Shown: piece by piece, positions 42,571 through 52,344 of the stretch
Numbering within the stretch: the stretch's first letter is position 1
Layout of the letters: each line of letters begins with the position of its first letter
Assembly: GCF_003130795.1 (NCBI RefSeq)
Contig: NZ_CP029356.1
Coordinates: 248,001 to 312,000 of the forward strand
Source of the DNA: Azospirillum thermophilum
GTDB taxonomy: Bacteria > Pseudomonadota > Alphaproteobacteria > Azospirillales > Azospirillaceae
Direction of reading: 5' to 3'
Length of the DNA stretch: 64,000 nucleotides
Made by a program: the position numbers and the translations under genes
The notes under the pieces: generated by a model
Database searches by the model: none
What the model saw: only the letters and a program-made list of their open reading frames with translations
Told to the model about the DNA's origin: nothing

Positions 42571-44931
42571 TTGAAGAAGTTTCCCGCCGCCCCGCAGGTT
42601 TCCCGCCGGTCCCGGATCCGGGAAGGCCTGCCCTACCCGCTCGGCGCCACCTGGGACGGGTTGGGCGTCAATTTCGCGCTGTTCTCGGCCAATGCCACCA
42701 AGGTGGAGCTGTGCCTGTTCGACCAGGAAGGCCGCCGCGAGCTGGAGCGGATCGAGCTTCCGGAATACACCGACGAGGTGTGGCACGGCTATCTGCCCGA
42801 CGCCCGGCCGGGCACCGTCTACGGCTACCGCGTCCATGGCCCCTACGAACCGCGGGCCGGCCACCGCTTCAACCCGAACAAGCTGCTGCTCGACCCCTAC
42901 GCCAAGCACCTGATCGGCCCGCTGCGCTGGTCGGACGCCCATTTCGGCTATCGCGTCGGCTCGCCGCGCGGCGACCTGTCCTTCGACCGGCGCGACAGCG
43001 CGCCCGGCATGCCGAAATGCGTGGTGGTCGACCCCGCCTTCACCTGGGGCAGCGACCGCCACCCGGCGATCCCGTGGGAACGGACGATCATCTACGAGAC
43101 GCATGTCCGCGGCTACACCATGCGCCACCCGGCGGTGCCGCCGCAGCATCGCGGCTCCTTCGCCGGGCTGGCTCAGCAGGAGGTGGTGGACTACATCCGT
43201 TCGCTGGGCGTCACGGCGGTGGAACTGCTGCCGGTCCATGCCTTCATCGACGACCGCTATCTTCTGGAGAAGGGGCTGCGCAACTACTGGGGCTACAACT
43301 CCATTTCCTTCTTCGCGCCGGACCCGCGCTATCTCGGCACCAGCCGGATCTCCGAGTTCAAGGAGATGGTCGCCCGCTTCCACGAGGCGGGGATCGAGGT
43401 GATCCTGGACGTGGTCTACAACCACACCGCCGAAGGCAACGAGATGGGGCCGACCCTCAGCTTCAAGGGGATCGACAACGCCTCCTACTACCGGCTGGCG
43501 CCGGACCCGCGCTACTACATCAACGACACCGGAACCGGGAACACGCTGAACCTCAGCCACCCGCGCGTGCTGCAGATGGTCAACGACAGCCTGCGCTACT
43601 GGGTGACCGAGATGCATGTCGACGGCTTCCGCTTCGACCTCGCCACCATCCTCGGACGCGAGCCGCACGGCTTCGACCAGGGCGGCGGCTTCCTCGACAG
43701 TTGCCGGCAGGATCCGGTGCTGTCCCGCGTCAAGCTGATCGCCGAGCCGTGGGACTGCGGCCCCGGCGGCTATCAGGTCGGCGGCTTCCCGCCGGGCTGG
43801 GCGGAGTGGAACGACAAGTTCCGCGACACCGTCCGCGCCTATTGGAAGGGCGACGAGGGCAAGCTGCCCGAAATGGCGGCCCGCCTGACCGCCTCGGGCG
43901 ACCTGTTCAACAAGCGCGGGCGCAAGCCCTGGGCCAGCGTCAACTTCGTCACAGCCCATGACGGCTTCACGCTGAACGACCTCGTCTCCTACAACGACAA
44001 GCACAACGAGGCGAACGGCGAGGACAACCGCGACGGCCATTCCCACAACATCTCGTGGAACCACGGCGCCGAGGGGCCGACCGACGACGCGGAGATCCGG
44101 GCGCTGCGCCTGCGCCAGATGCGCAACCTGCTGGGCACGCTGCTGCTGTCGCAGGGCACGCCGATGATCCTGGCCGGCGACGAGTTCGCCCGCACCCAGC
44201 ACGGCAACAACAACGCCTATTGCCAGGACAACGAGATCAGCTGGATCGACTGGGAGGACATCGGCGAGGACGGCCATGCGCTGACCGAGTTCGTCCGCCG
44301 CGTCATCGCGCTGCGCCAGAGCCATGCCCTGCTGCGCCGCGGCCGCTTCCTGACGGGGGTGTACAATCCCGACCTCGACGTGAAGGACGTCACCTGGGTC
44401 ACCCCGGCCGGTACGGAGAAGACCACCGAGCAGTGGCAGGATCCGATGGCGCGCTGCCTCGGCATGCTGATGGACGGGCGGGCGCAGGCGACCGGGATCA
44501 AGCGGGTGGCCGGCGACGCCACGCTGCTGCTGATCATCAACGCCCACCACGACGTGGTGCCGTTCAAGCTGCCGGAGGTGGCGGGCGGCAGCCAGTGGAT
44601 CTGCCTGCTCGACACCGGCGAGCCGGAACGGCTGGAGGTCTCCACCGCCCGCAGCGGCGACGACGTCCCGGTCAACGGCCGGACCCTGATGCTGTTCGAG
44701 CTGATGCCCGACCGCCGGGCCGACACCGCCCTGCGCGCCGCCGCCCGGGCGATTCGCGACACCGCCCAGGCGGTGCCGGCCGAGGCCCTGGCCAGGCCGG
44801 AACCCGCCGTCCCCGCCGACGCGCTCGGCGAACCGGCGGAGGTCGAGCCGGTGGGGGCCGGGCCGGCGGACCCCGTGGGGACGCAGGAGGACATGCCGGC
44901 GCAGAGCGATGCCGAGTCGCCGGCCGAGTGA
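42571..44931 (+). CDS. glgX: Glycogen debranching enzyme GlgX
   Basis: The 786-residue protein has an N-terminal CBM48 domain (about 15-110, [21 protein letters not shown]) and a GH13 barrel (about 170-600) with [17 protein letters not shown] and TAHDGFTL. The nucleophile Asp, the acid Glu and the stabiliser Asp lie in those three motifs. It removes alpha-1,6 branches left after phosphorylase digestion of glycogen. The residues after about 725 form an Ala/Pro/Glu-rich tail not found in most GlgX. It begins at a TTG with GAGG 7 bases upstream. It is not in a glg operon here. Confidence 0.93.
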   Translation: MKKFPAAPQVSRRSRIREGLPYPLGATWDGLGVNFALFSANATKVELCLFDQEGRRELERIELPEYTDEVWHGYLPDARPGTVYGYRVHGPYEPRAGHRFNPNKLLLDPYAKHLIGPLRWSDAHFGYRVGSPRGDLSFDRRDSAPGMPKCVVVDPAFTWGSDRHPAIPWERTIIYETHVRGYTMRHPAVPPQHRGSFAGLAQQEVVDYIRSLGVTAVELLPVHAFIDDRYLLEKGLRNYWGYNSISFFAPDPRYLGTSRISEFKEMVARFHEAGIEVILDVVYNHTAEGNEMGPTLSFKGIDNASYYRLAPDPRYYINDTGTGNTLNLSHPRVLQMVNDSLRYWVTEMHVDGFRFDLATILGREPHGFDQGGGFLDSCRQDPVLSRVKLIAEPWDCGPGGYQVGGFPPGWAEWNDKFRDTVRAYWKGDEGKLPEMAARLTASGDLFNKRGRKPWASVNFVTAHDGFTLNDLVSYNDKHNEANGEDNRDGHSHNISWNHGAEGPTDDAEIRALRLRQMRNLLGTLLLSQGTPMILAGDEFARTQHGNNNAYCQDNEISWIDWEDIGEDGHALTEFVRRVIALRQSHALLRRGRFLTGVYNPDLDVKDVTWVTPAGTEKTTEQWQDPMARCLGMLMDGRAQATGIKRVAGDATLLLIINAHHDVVPFKLPEVAGGSQWICLLDTGEPERLEVSTARSGDDVPVNGRTLMLFELMPDRRADTALRAAARAIRDTAQAVPAEALARPEPAVPADALGEPAEVEPVGAGPADPVGTQEDMPAQSDAESPAE

Positions 44932-44947
44932 CGCGAGAGAGGCGGGC

Positions 44948-44988
44948 GCGGCCCGTCCGGCCGGCGCAGGCACGGCCGGACGGGCCGC
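44948..44988. terminator. Strong 15-bp hairpin between convergent genes
   Basis: GCGGCCCGTCCGGCC (44948-44962) and GGCCGGACGGGCCGC (44974-44988) form a perfect 15-bp stem with an 11-base loop. It lies between the stop of glgX and the stop of the convergent hypothetical gene, so it probably ends transcripts from both sides, although no T-run follows. Confidence 0.65.
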
Positions 44989-44992
44989 CCGA

Positions 44993-45337
44993 TCAGTGCG
45001 GGGGAGCGCTGGTCGGCGTCTCGCCGCGGATCGTCAGCACGACGCCGTCGTCGGCGGAGGCCAGGTCCTTCGACGCGTCCCGGGGAATGGGGATCTTCTG
45101 CCGGCGGCAGAACAGCAGGAGCAGCGCCAGCGTTTTGCTGGCGGTAAAGGCGATGTCGCGCGATTTCGTCGCGCCGCTCTGCTGGATCTGCACCACCAGA
45201 CCGCCGCCCGGCTTGGGTGTCACCGTCGTGACGACGCCGAGCGGCAGGTCGGACTGGTTCGGCACCTTCTGGTACCAGGCGAGGGCTTTCTTGAGAGCCG
45301 AGTTGGTGAAGAACAGCTCTCTGGTCTCGATGATCAT
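44993..45337 (-). CDS. Conserved hypothetical protein
   Basis: The 114-residue soluble protein is not one I recognise. It has a central beta pattern ([12 protein letters not shown]) and a hydrophobic helix with [17 protein letters not shown]. It follows the RepL-like regulator gene by 12 bp and is probably in the same transcript. The ATG at 45337 has no clear ribosome site, consistent with coupling to the gene upstream. Confidence 0.6.
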   Translation of the reverse strand: MIIETRELFFTNSALKKALAWYQKVPNQSDLPLGVVTTVTPKPGGGLVVQIQQSGATKSRDIAFTASKTLALLLLFCRRQKIPIPRDASKDLASADDGVVLTIRGETPTSAPPH

Positions 45338-45349
45338 TCACAGGCCAAT

Positions 45350-45745
45350 TCAGGCCCGGCCGCCCTCCAGCCCCGGATTCAACCGGAACGTGATCGCACG
45401 ACCCAGTTTGGAGTCCCGCAGAAGGATCTGCTTGTTCTCCAGCAGCTTGATGGCCCGGTTCACGTTGGGCCGCTGCATGCCCAGCGCATCAGCCAGTTCG
45501 GACTGAAGCACCGGAACGGATCGATCGAAATGGAGCCGCCGGCTCAGGTAGGTGAACACGCGAAGGGCCTCCAGAGTGATCTCGCGGTCGGTCGACACGG
45601 CCCTGGAGAGGAGGTCATGATGCTGCATGGCGGCCTCGAAGCGCAAGGTTTGTACGACAAAAGGGGTGGAACACCGCCGGCGGACGCCACCGGTGCGACC
45701 GTCGATACCGGCCGGGTCCGGCGGCCGGAGCAGGGTCGGGTTCAT
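45350..45745 (-). CDS. Winged-helix DNA-binding protein, RepL/MarR-like
   Basis: The 131-residue protein shows a winged-helix pattern, with [20 protein letters not shown] helices, a recognition region ([25 protein letters not shown]) and a wing ending [15 protein letters not shown]. The latter resembles RepL-type proteins from plasmids and phage-related DNA as well as MarR regulators. An alternative start at the ATG at 45628 (with GAGG upstream) would give 92 residues. I prefer the longer form because [18 protein letters not shown] reads as a continuous helix in family style. It forms a pair with the hypothetical gene downstream. Confidence 0.6.
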   Translation of the reverse strand: MNPTLLRPPDPAGIDGRTGGVRRRCSTPFVVQTLRFEAAMQHHDLLSRAVSTDREITLEALRVFTYLSRRLHFDRSVPVLQSELADALGMQRPNVNRAIKLLENKQILLRDSKLGRAITFRLNPGLEGGRA

Positions 45746-46001
45746 CGCGCAATGCGCGTACCGTCCGCCTCTCCCGGCCTGGATCCCTAAAATGCCAGCA
45801 TTTTCGGTCGGGATAAGGTTATCCACCCAATGTTGTCCGAGTGTGTCTCCACGATTTCGCGCCTGACATATTGCAGCATGCACCGTGTAATATCGGAACT
45901 CCCCCCGCCGGGAGGGCGTTTGATGAGCCGGAACAAGATGTCGCGGCCAGCCCGCAGCCAGGGACCTGCGGTTGCCGCGCGTTGAGGAGGAGGTCCAAGC
46001 C

Positions 46002-46747
46002 ATGCACCGACTCGTCCTGCTGCGGCACGGCCAGAGCGTCTGGAACCAGGAGGACCGGTTTACCGGCTGGACCGACGTCGGCCTGACCGAGCGCGGCATC
46101 GCGGAGACCCGGCAGGCCGCGGCCCTGCTGACGGCCGCCGGGTTCGACTTCGACATCGCCTTCACCTCGGTCCTGACCCGCGCGATCAAGACGCTGCACA
46201 TCGTGCTGGAGGACATGGACCGGCTGTGGCTGCCGGTGCACAAGCACTGGCGCCTCAACGAGCGCCATTACGGCGCCCTGCAGGGGCTGAACAAGACGGA
46301 GACGGCGGCCCGCCACGGCGCCGACCAGGTCTTCCAGTGGCGGCGGAGCTGGGACATCCCGCCGCCGCCGATCGAGCCGGACAACCCCGCCTCGGCGGTC
46401 GGCGACCGGCGCTATGCCGGGATCGCCAAGGCGCAGCTTCCCGCGGCGAGAGCCTGAAGGACACGACGGAGCGCGTCATCCCCTTCTGGCAGGGCGAGAT
46501 CGGCCCGGCGCTGCGCCTCGGCGCCCGCGTCCTGGTCGCAGCCCACGGCAACAGCCTGCGCGGTCTGGTCAAGCACCTGGACGGCGTGCCCGACCAGGAC
46601 ATCCCGCTGTTCGAGATCCCGACCAGCCGCCCGCTGGTCTATGAACTCGGCGCCGACCTCCTCCCGCTGCGCCGCTATTTCCTGGGGGAGAACGGAACGC
46701 AGGAGGAGATCGTCTGGCCGCGGCGCAAGGCCAGCACCGCCGCCTGA
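46002..46747 (+). pseudogene. gpmA: 2,3-bisphosphoglycerate-dependent phosphoglycerate mutase, frameshifted
   Basis: The first part (46002-46457) encodes the N-terminal 150 residues with the catalytic [10 protein letters not shown] and [15 protein letters not shown]. It then runs out of frame at a CCC run (46440-46442) and stops at 46455. The +1 frame carries on exactly where homologues continue ([32 protein letters not shown], to the stop at 46747). Restoring one C would give a 248-residue GpmA of normal length. GAGGAGGAGG precedes the ATG. Since the enzyme is glycolytic, loss may be compensated by another mutase, or the shift may be a sequencing error. Confidence 0.88.
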
Positions 46748-46805
46748 GCGGACGCCCCGGCCCCGGCTCTCCCGTCAGGGCTTTCCGTCGGGGCGGGGCT
46801 TCCCG

Positions 46806-48488
46806 TCAGGAGTGGATCCAGAAGGCGGACTCGGCGAAGCGTTCGCCCTTGAACCAGTCGGGCGTCCCCGTGCCCAGGCGGAAGTTTCTGTCGCCGGCCT
46901 GGCTCTGCAGCGCGGAGGTCACCTCGCCACCGGCGTTCCGGATCGCCTGATGCGACTCCGTCTCCGGAACGACCGCGACGATGTGTCCCGACTTCCCGTC
47001 CTCCTTGCGCCGGGCGACGATCAGCCCCACCGCCCCCTGGTTCACCTCCGTCTGCAGCTTGGTCAGGGTACCGGTCTGACGCCATCCGAACTGCGGGCCG
47101 AAATCGCGGAGCCAGCGGAACAGGTCGTTGGCCCGCTGCTCGTCGACGGTGTCGGCATAGCGCGGGGAGACCGCCATGCCCTGCGCCAGCGCCATAAGCG
47201 CCTTCTGCGTCCACCAGACCCGCGGCAGGTAGACGCCGGCGAGGTGGCAATAGTCGTGCGCGTAGATGTTGCAGTAGGTGCTGCCGTCGGCCGGCTGGTA
47301 GCGGAGGTGCTTCGAATCGTCCACCGCCAGCCAGGCCACGATGCGGATGAGGGAGCGGCACAGATCTGCCGGCGTGTCGCCGGTGCGCCCCGGCTGGTCG
47401 GGCTCGTTGAGCGACAGCGCGCCCGCCTTGTCCGCCCGGCGCGTCACCTGCCCCGGCTTGCGCGGGAGGTCGGCCCGCGGGAGGTCGATGACCGGCGCCG
47501 GAGCGGGCAGCGGCTGTCCATCCTGCACGGGTTCGAGGAAGGCCATGGCGGCGAAACCGCGCAGGAACGCCCCGCGCAGGCTGGTCTCAACCTCCAGGAA
47601 GCCGTCGACCGGCACCCCGGTGACCGCACGCACCTCGTGGCCGTCGGGCAGGTCGCCGATGACGTTCGCCGTCAGGTCGGCCGGATCCCTCTGCGGACCG
47701 CTGCGCAGCCGGAGCGTCCCCGAGGTCGTGTCCACCCGGAACCGCGGCCCTGCCGCCGTCACCGGCGTCGGTTCGCGGACCAGCGCCCGCCCCGGCGGCC
47801 GGGCTGCCACGATCGGCTGGTCGAAGGAGCGGATCAGGCGAAGATAATCGTAGATCGCTTCGCCATAGTAGCGCCCCCCCGACGAGCTGCCCTGCTTCAG
47901 CCCACGCTCCGGCTTGTAGCTTCCGGTGTTGTAGGCTATTGCGACGCAGGCGAAGTCGTAGTCGCCCAGCGCGGTCCTGCCGCCCCAGCCGATCCTCTCC
48001 ATGGCCAGCCGCAGTTCTTTCAGAACCCGCTTCAGGCACTCCCCGAAGTCCATGTAGAGCCGCGACAGGAAGAAGTTCTTGTCGGTCCGGCAAAACTGAA
48101 GATCGTATTGGAAGATGCCGAAGCCGTGAACGAACTTGTGCGGCTTCTTTGAGGCGGGCAGGTAGTCCGGAACATGCTCGGCCACCTCCTCAAGCGCCCT
48201 GCGGGCGACGGCAAAAAGCTGGGGACCGTCCGGCGAAGCGATCAGTTCCTCATAGGTCCGCGGGAACGCCCGGCGCCCGCGGTCCTCGTCGAGCGTGTCG
48301 CCGACGCACAGCTCGAGTATCCTGCCGGTGGGAAGTCCCTTCAGACAGAGCGCCGACCATATATAGCCGGTTTCCTGGTACGCGACGGCGGTGAGCATAT
48401 CGACATCGAATGGCGTTCCCTGGATTTCCGGCGCGATGACTTCGGAAAACTGCTCCCTGAACCACCGCACACTGTCCCTGTTCGGCAT
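46806..48488 (-). CDS. Multidomain peptidoglycan hydrolase (lytic transglycosylase-like + SH3-like + CHAP/NlpC-like)
   Basis: The 560-residue protein has no signal peptide or membrane helix. Residues about 10-215 look lysozyme/transglycosylase-like: Glu39 in AYQETG, then GFGIFQYD and AIAYNTGSY, the usual order of the catalytic Glu, GxxQ and AYN motifs. Residues about 255-325 resemble an SH3-type wall-binding domain (GTLRLRSGPQ). Residues about 400-555 carry Cys406 in YCNIYAHDYC and His502 in SGHIVAVVPE, as in CHAP/NlpC amidases. A bifunctional wall enzyme is inferred, perhaps an endolysin-like or exported antibacterial effector. GGAGG precedes the ATG. Confidence 0.7.
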   Translation of the reverse strand: MPNRDSVRWFREQFSEVIAPEIQGTPFDVDMLTAVAYQETGYIWSALCLKGLPTGRILELCVGDTLDEDRGRRAFPRTYEELIASPDGPQLFAVARRALEEVAEHVPDYLPASKKPHKFVHGFGIFQYDLQFCRTDKNFFLSRLYMDFGECLKRVLKELRLAMERIGWGGRTALGDYDFACVAIAYNTGSYKPERGLKQGSSSGGRYYGEAIYDYLRLIRSFDQPIVAARPPGRALVREPTPVTAAGPRFRVDTTSGTLRLRSGPQRDPADLTANVIGDLPDGHEVRAVTGVPVDGFLEVETSLRGAFLRGFAAMAFLEPVQDGQPLPAPAPVIDLPRADLPRKPGQVTRRADKAGALSLNEPDQPGRTGDTPADLCRSLIRIVAWLAVDDSKHLRYQPADGSTYCNIYAHDYCHLAGVYLPRVWWTQKALMALAQGMAVSPRYADTVDEQRANDLFRWLRDFGPQFGWRQTGTLTKLQTEVNQGAVGLIVARRKEDGKSGHIVAVVPETESHQAIRNAGGEVTSALQSQAGDRNFRLGTGTPDWFKGERFAESAFWIHS

Positions 48489-48777
48489 GACCTGCCTCCG
48501 TTCGAAAGCCGCAAGGCATCGGGCCGACCGGATGGCGTGGGGAAGGCGGATCAATGGTCGAGAGAAAGCGACATCGGCCAGACGACACGCCACCTCCGCC
48601 GTCCACGACGGATGCTGGCATGATGGTCAGGCAAATTTACCTTAGCGAGTCAAATTCCGGGATTATTTCAACCGGGCGGACCGGCGCAGGGTGGTACCCA
48701 TAACCGTTACGGGCAGATACCCCCGGCGACCGCGACGCCGCAGGTCCCGGGCCGCGCCGGAAAAGGGAGACCCGGAC

Positions 48778-51093
48778 TCAGGCCGTGCCGGCCGTCGTGC
48801 GGCGTCCGCGATGGCCGGCGCCGCCCTTGCCGCGCTTCTTGCCCGGCAGCGGATGATGGTAGTGCGGGTGCCCCTCCGCCGGGGCGGGCGCCTGCTTCCC
48901 GGCCCCCGGCTTGGCGGCCCCCGACGTGATGGCCCCCGACGTGACGGCAGCCTCGCCGTCGCGGCGGGCACCGTCCCGCCGCCCGCCGCGGCGCTGCTCG
49001 ATCCGGCCGCTGTAGCAGGAATCGCAGACGCGGAAGCGGTGATTGGCCTTCAGCCGCGTGCCGCAGACCGGGCAGGCGCGCGCCAGCGAGCGTTCCGCCA
49101 GGGTCCGCTCGATGAAGGCGTTCAGCAGGGCGCGGCGTTCCTGGCACAGATCCATGTCGGGATAGGCGTCGGGGAAGCGGTAGGCCAGCCAGGCATAGGC
49201 CGTCAGCTCCTTCACCGCCCGTTCCGCCCGCTCCAGCTCCACGTCGGTGCCGACATGGTGGCGGAAGCGCTCCGCCTCGTCGGGGGCGGCGTTGGGAATG
49301 CCCTTGCCCTGGTTGATCGCCCAGCGGGCCAGCAGGCGCAGGTTGTTCTGGTCGCGCACGTCGATCGGGCAGCGCGCCAGCATGTCGCGCTCGGCCAGCG
49401 GCAGCTTCGCCTTGTCCACCGCGGCGGCGGCCTGGATGCGCTGCTCCAGGTCGGTCATGCGGAAGGTCTGGTTGGCGCGCAGCAGCTCCTGCCCCGCCGT
49501 CCGCAGCACCTTGGCGAGGCTGTCGGTGTCCAGCTCGCGGGCGATGGCCTCGACATGGGTCAGGTTGGGGCTGATCCAGGAGCGCGGGTCCTCCGGCGGC
49601 ACCGGCGGCGAGGTCAGCGCCCGGCGCACCGGGTTGATGCTCTCGCCCTCCAGCACCGCGACGCGGCCTTCCTCATGCATGCCGAAGCGGCCGGCGCGCC
49701 CGCCGATCTGGCGGATCTCGGACGGGGTCAGCTCGCGCTCCTCCCGGCCGTCGAACTTGCGGGTGGTGGACAGCACGACGCGGGCGACCGGCAGGTTCAG
49801 CCCCATGCCGATGGCGTCGGTGGCGACCAGAACGTCGGCGGTTCCCTCGCGGAAGCGGCGCGCCTCGGCGCGGCGGACCTCCGGCGACAGGGCGCCGTAG
49901 ATCACCGCGACGGTGTGGCCGCGCGCCAGCAGGTCGCGGCGCAGCGCCATGACGTCCTTGCGCGAGAAGGCGACCACCGCGTCGCCGCGCCGGACCTCCG
50001 CCAGGGGCACCCGCTCCTCCTGCACGCGCAGCGGCGACTTGCGGGTGAACTCGACGACCTCCAGCTCCTCGCCCATCGCGTCGGCGAGACGCTTGACGTA
50101 GGGGATGGCGTCGGCCGAGCCGGTCATGATGATCTCGGGCGCCGCCACGCCGGCCACCGCCTGGGTCCAGGCCCAGCCGCGGTCGGGGTCGCCGATCATC
50201 TGGATCTCGTCGATGACGCAGGCGCCCCAGATGCGGGAGGTGTTGACCATTTCGATGGTGGAGGAGGTGAAGGCGGCGCCCGGCCGCACGTCGCGCTCCT
50301 CGCCGGTGACGAGGCTGCAGGGACGGCCGCGCGTCTCCAGCGCCTCCTGCCCCTCCAGAGCCAGCAGGCGCAGCGGGGCGAGGTAGCAGCCGCTCTCCGC
50401 CTCGGCCAGCCGGTCCATGGCGGCGTGGGTCTTGCCCGAGTTGGTCGGGCCGACGAACAGCCGCAGCCGGCGCAGCATGGCGCGCGCGGTGGCGAAGCTG
50501 TCGAGATAGACGCCGAGGCCGGAGGCGTCCTCCAGCCGTTCCCGCCGGACCTTCAGGCCGGCACGCGCCGCGGCGGTGGAGAAGGCCTCCTCCAGCGCGT
50601 CGAGCAGGGTCTGCAGGCGCGGGATGCGCCCGCCGAAGCCGGCGACGCGCCCCAGCTCGTCGGCGAAGCCCTTCGGCCGCCAGGCATCGCCGAAGCTGGC
50701 GGCGCGCTGCGCCATCGAGGCGACCCAGCCGTCGACCCGCGCCTTCGCCTTGTCGATGGCCGGCGATCCCAGGCAGGCGGCCTTGACCTGCTTGCCCAGC
50801 AGCTTGGCCTGCGGACGGCCGAAGCCCTCCTCGGCGGTCATCAGCCCCCACAGCTCGGCCTCGACGTCGGGAAGCGGGCCGATGGCGACGCGGAAGCGAA
50901 GCTTCAGGTTGCGGTCGGTGCCGGGGATGGCGACCGTGTGGGCGACGGCGACCGAATAGCGGGCGGGAGTGCTGTCGGCGTCGATCTCGATCCCGTCGCC
51001 CCTGACCGCCGCGGCGACGAGGCGCAGGGCGGCGCGCCGGTCGGTTTCGTCCGCGGTGCCGGGCTGGCGGGTGTTGGGGAGGTCGTCGCTCAT
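48778..51093 (-). CDS. SUV3-like DEAD-type RNA helicase
   Basis: The 771-residue protein has the SUV3/MgpS helicase core: motif I GPTNSGKT, motif II DEIQMI, motif III TGSAD, and motif VI QIGGRAGRFG with VLVATDAIGMGLNLP before it. A helical C-terminal region follows, then a CxxC pair of zinc-ribbon type (CPVCG, CDSC), and a basic, His/Gly/Lys-rich tail (about 700-771). SUV3-like helicases unwind RNA in mitochondrial and alphaproteobacterial RNA decay. The tail probably binds RNA. It starts at the ATG at 51093 and is divergent from the EPS genes. Confidence 0.88.
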   Translation of the reverse strand: MSDDLPNTRQPGTADETDRRAALRLVAAAVRGDGIEIDADSTPARYSVAVAHTVAIPGTDRNLKLRFRVAIGPLPDVEAELWGLMTAEEGFGRPQAKLLGKQVKAACLGSPAIDKAKARVDGWVASMAQRAASFGDAWRPKGFADELGRVAGFGGRIPRLQTLLDALEEAFSTAAARAGLKVRRERLEDASGLGVYLDSFATARAMLRRLRLFVGPTNSGKTHAAMDRLAEAESGCYLAPLRLLALEGQEALETRGRPCSLVTGEERDVRPGAAFTSSTIEMVNTSRIWGACVIDEIQMIGDPDRGWAWTQAVAGVAAPEIIMTGSADAIPYVKRLADAMGEELEVVEFTRKSPLRVQEERVPLAEVRRGDAVVAFSRKDVMALRRDLLARGHTVAVIYGALSPEVRRAEARRFREGTADVLVATDAIGMGLNLPVARVVLSTTRKFDGREERELTPSEIRQIGGRAGRFGMHEEGRVAVLEGESINPVRRALTSPPVPPEDPRSWISPNLTHVEAIARELDTDSLAKVLRTAGQELLRANQTFRMTDLEQRIQAAAAVDKAKLPLAERDMLARCPIDVRDQNNLRLLARWAINQGKGIPNAAPDEAERFRHHVGTDVELERAERAVKELTAYAWLAYRFPDAYPDMDLCQERRALLNAFIERTLAERSLARACPVCGTRLKANHRFRVCDSCYSGRIEQRRGGRRDGARRDGEAAVTSGAITSGAAKPGAGKQAPAPAEGHPHYHHPLPGKKRGKGGAGHRGRRTTAGTA

Positions 51094-51498
51094 CGGTCGT
51101 GCCGTGTTGTTCTTGTCGTTTTACGGGATCCGGCCGCCGTCCGGCAGGCGGATCCGAAAGAAGGCGGCCACCAGAGGCCGGGTCATATCCCGCTCAACAG
51201 AGCACAGCGGCGGGCATATCCGGTCCTGCGCCGGCAAGGTCCCCTATATGGGCTGAACCGCATGCCCCGGCAAGCCGATTCAGCGGGCCGAGGCGAGGCC
51301 GGGCTAACCCGACTCCGCCTCGGCTTCGCCGAACTCACCGCTGCGAAAAAGGGGTTCCGCCGGCCACATAGAACCACGTGCGGGACCGGCCGCTGCCCGG
51401 ACGGGTTAGCCGGACCCGCAAGCGGGTCCATGCGGCGGACGGTGCCGCGGACCGTGTCGCGACCCGGATTCATCAGGGAAGTCATTTGGGAGATGCGC
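51094..51498. other. Leader region upstream of the EPS genes
   Basis: The 405-bp gap between the helicase gene and the WecG-type gene has no gene that looks real. It holds the nested hairpin listed separately and an AT-rich patch with TATATG (51245-51250) that could be a -10 element. Confidence 0.45.
51287..51324 (+). promoter_or_regulatory. Nested hairpin in the EPS leader
   Basis: GCCGAGGCG (51287-51295) pairs with CGCCTCGGC (51316-51324), and an inner CGGG-ctaa-CCCG lies between them. It lies 175 bases before the first EPS gene and could act as an attenuator, but no T-run follows directly. Confidence 0.35.
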
Positions 51499-52341
51499 AT
51501 GCCGACTCCTCGTGAGGTCTTCGCACTGATCGAGCGGATGCGGTGCATTTCAAGCGAGGCCGAACGCCGCGCGCTGGTCGCGGAGCTCGGCGCCGTCGAG
51601 CGGCCGACCGTGCTGTCCTTCCTCAACGCGCATGCGGTCAACCTGTGCATGAGGTCGCAGGAGGCCCTCGGCGCGTTCGACCGGTCGGATCTGCTGCTGC
51701 GCGACGGCGTCGGGCTTCGCATCATCATGCCCTGGCTGGGTCTTCCGGCCGGCTTCAATATGAACGGCACCGATTTCATTCCGCTTCTGCTGAAAAGCCT
51801 GCCCAAGCGCCGGGTCGCCGTCTACGGCACCGCCACGCCGTGGCTGGAGCGCGCCCGCGCGCATCTGGAGACCGTGACGCCGCACGTCTACGCCGACCTG
51901 CAGCACGGCTTCCACCCGGTGGAGCATTACGTCCGACAGGCGCGGCGCAGCCGGCCCGACCTGATCCTGCTGGCGATGGGGATGCCGCGCCAGGAGGCGG
52001 TGGCGGCGGAGCTGCGGGCGGCGCTCGACCACCCCGTGCTGATCGTCAACGGCGGGGCGATCGTCGATTTCCTGGCCGGCCGCTTCAGGCGCGCGCCGGA
52101 GAACCTGCAGCGGGCCGGCTTCGAATGGGCGTTCCGCCTGCTGCAGGAGCCCAAGCGGCTGTTCGGCCGCTATGTCGTCGGCGGCTTCGGCTTCGCCGCC
52201 ACCGCCTGCCGCCTCCGCCTGGCGGCCCCTGCCCTGCCCGCCCGGCGGCCCCGGCCGGCCCCCCTCCGCCCGGCCGCCCGCTCCGCCGTGCGCCGATCCT
52301 CCGGTACCGCCGCACCAGCGCCCATGCATAAGGAGCTTTGA
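51499..52341 (+). CDS. WecG/TagA/CpsF-family glycosyltransferase
   Basis: The 280-residue cytoplasmic/peripheral protein shows the WecG/TagA (GT26) pattern: SFLNAHAVNLCMRS, LLRDGVGLRI, GTDFIPLLL, RVAVYGTATPWLERA, then LLAMGMPRQE and the end GFEWAFRLLQEPKRLFGRYV. These enzymes add a ManNAc(A)-type or related sugar to lipid-linked intermediates. It opens the EPS region, and the BY-kinase gene starts 3 bases after its stop. GGGAG is 6 bases before the ATG at 51499; another ATG lies two codons upstream. The basic Ala/Pro-rich tail is outside the conserved domain. Confidence 0.9.
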   Translation: MPTPREVFALIERMRCISSEAERRALVAELGAVERPTVLSFLNAHAVNLCMRSQEALGAFDRSDLLLRDGVGLRIIMPWLGLPAGFNMNGTDFIPLLLKSLPKRRVAVYGTATPWLERARAHLETVTPHVYADLQHGFHPVEHYVRQARRSRPDLILLAMGMPRQEAVAAELRAALDHPVLIVNGGAIVDFLAGRFRRAPENLQRAGFEWAFRLLQEPKRLFGRYVVGGFGFAATACRLRLAAPALPARRPRPAPLRPAARSAVRRSSGTAAPAPMHKEL

Positions 52342-52344
52342 GAC

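Noticed and set aside
42362..42574. Open frame of 70 codons before glgX
   Set aside because: It has no ribosome site, its composition is Arg-rich, and it overlaps the glgX start; treated as leader sequence.
46747..46815. Terminator after gpmA from the repeated CCCCGG/GGGGCGGGG segments
   Set aside because: Pairing needs a bulge and there is no T-run; too weak to call.
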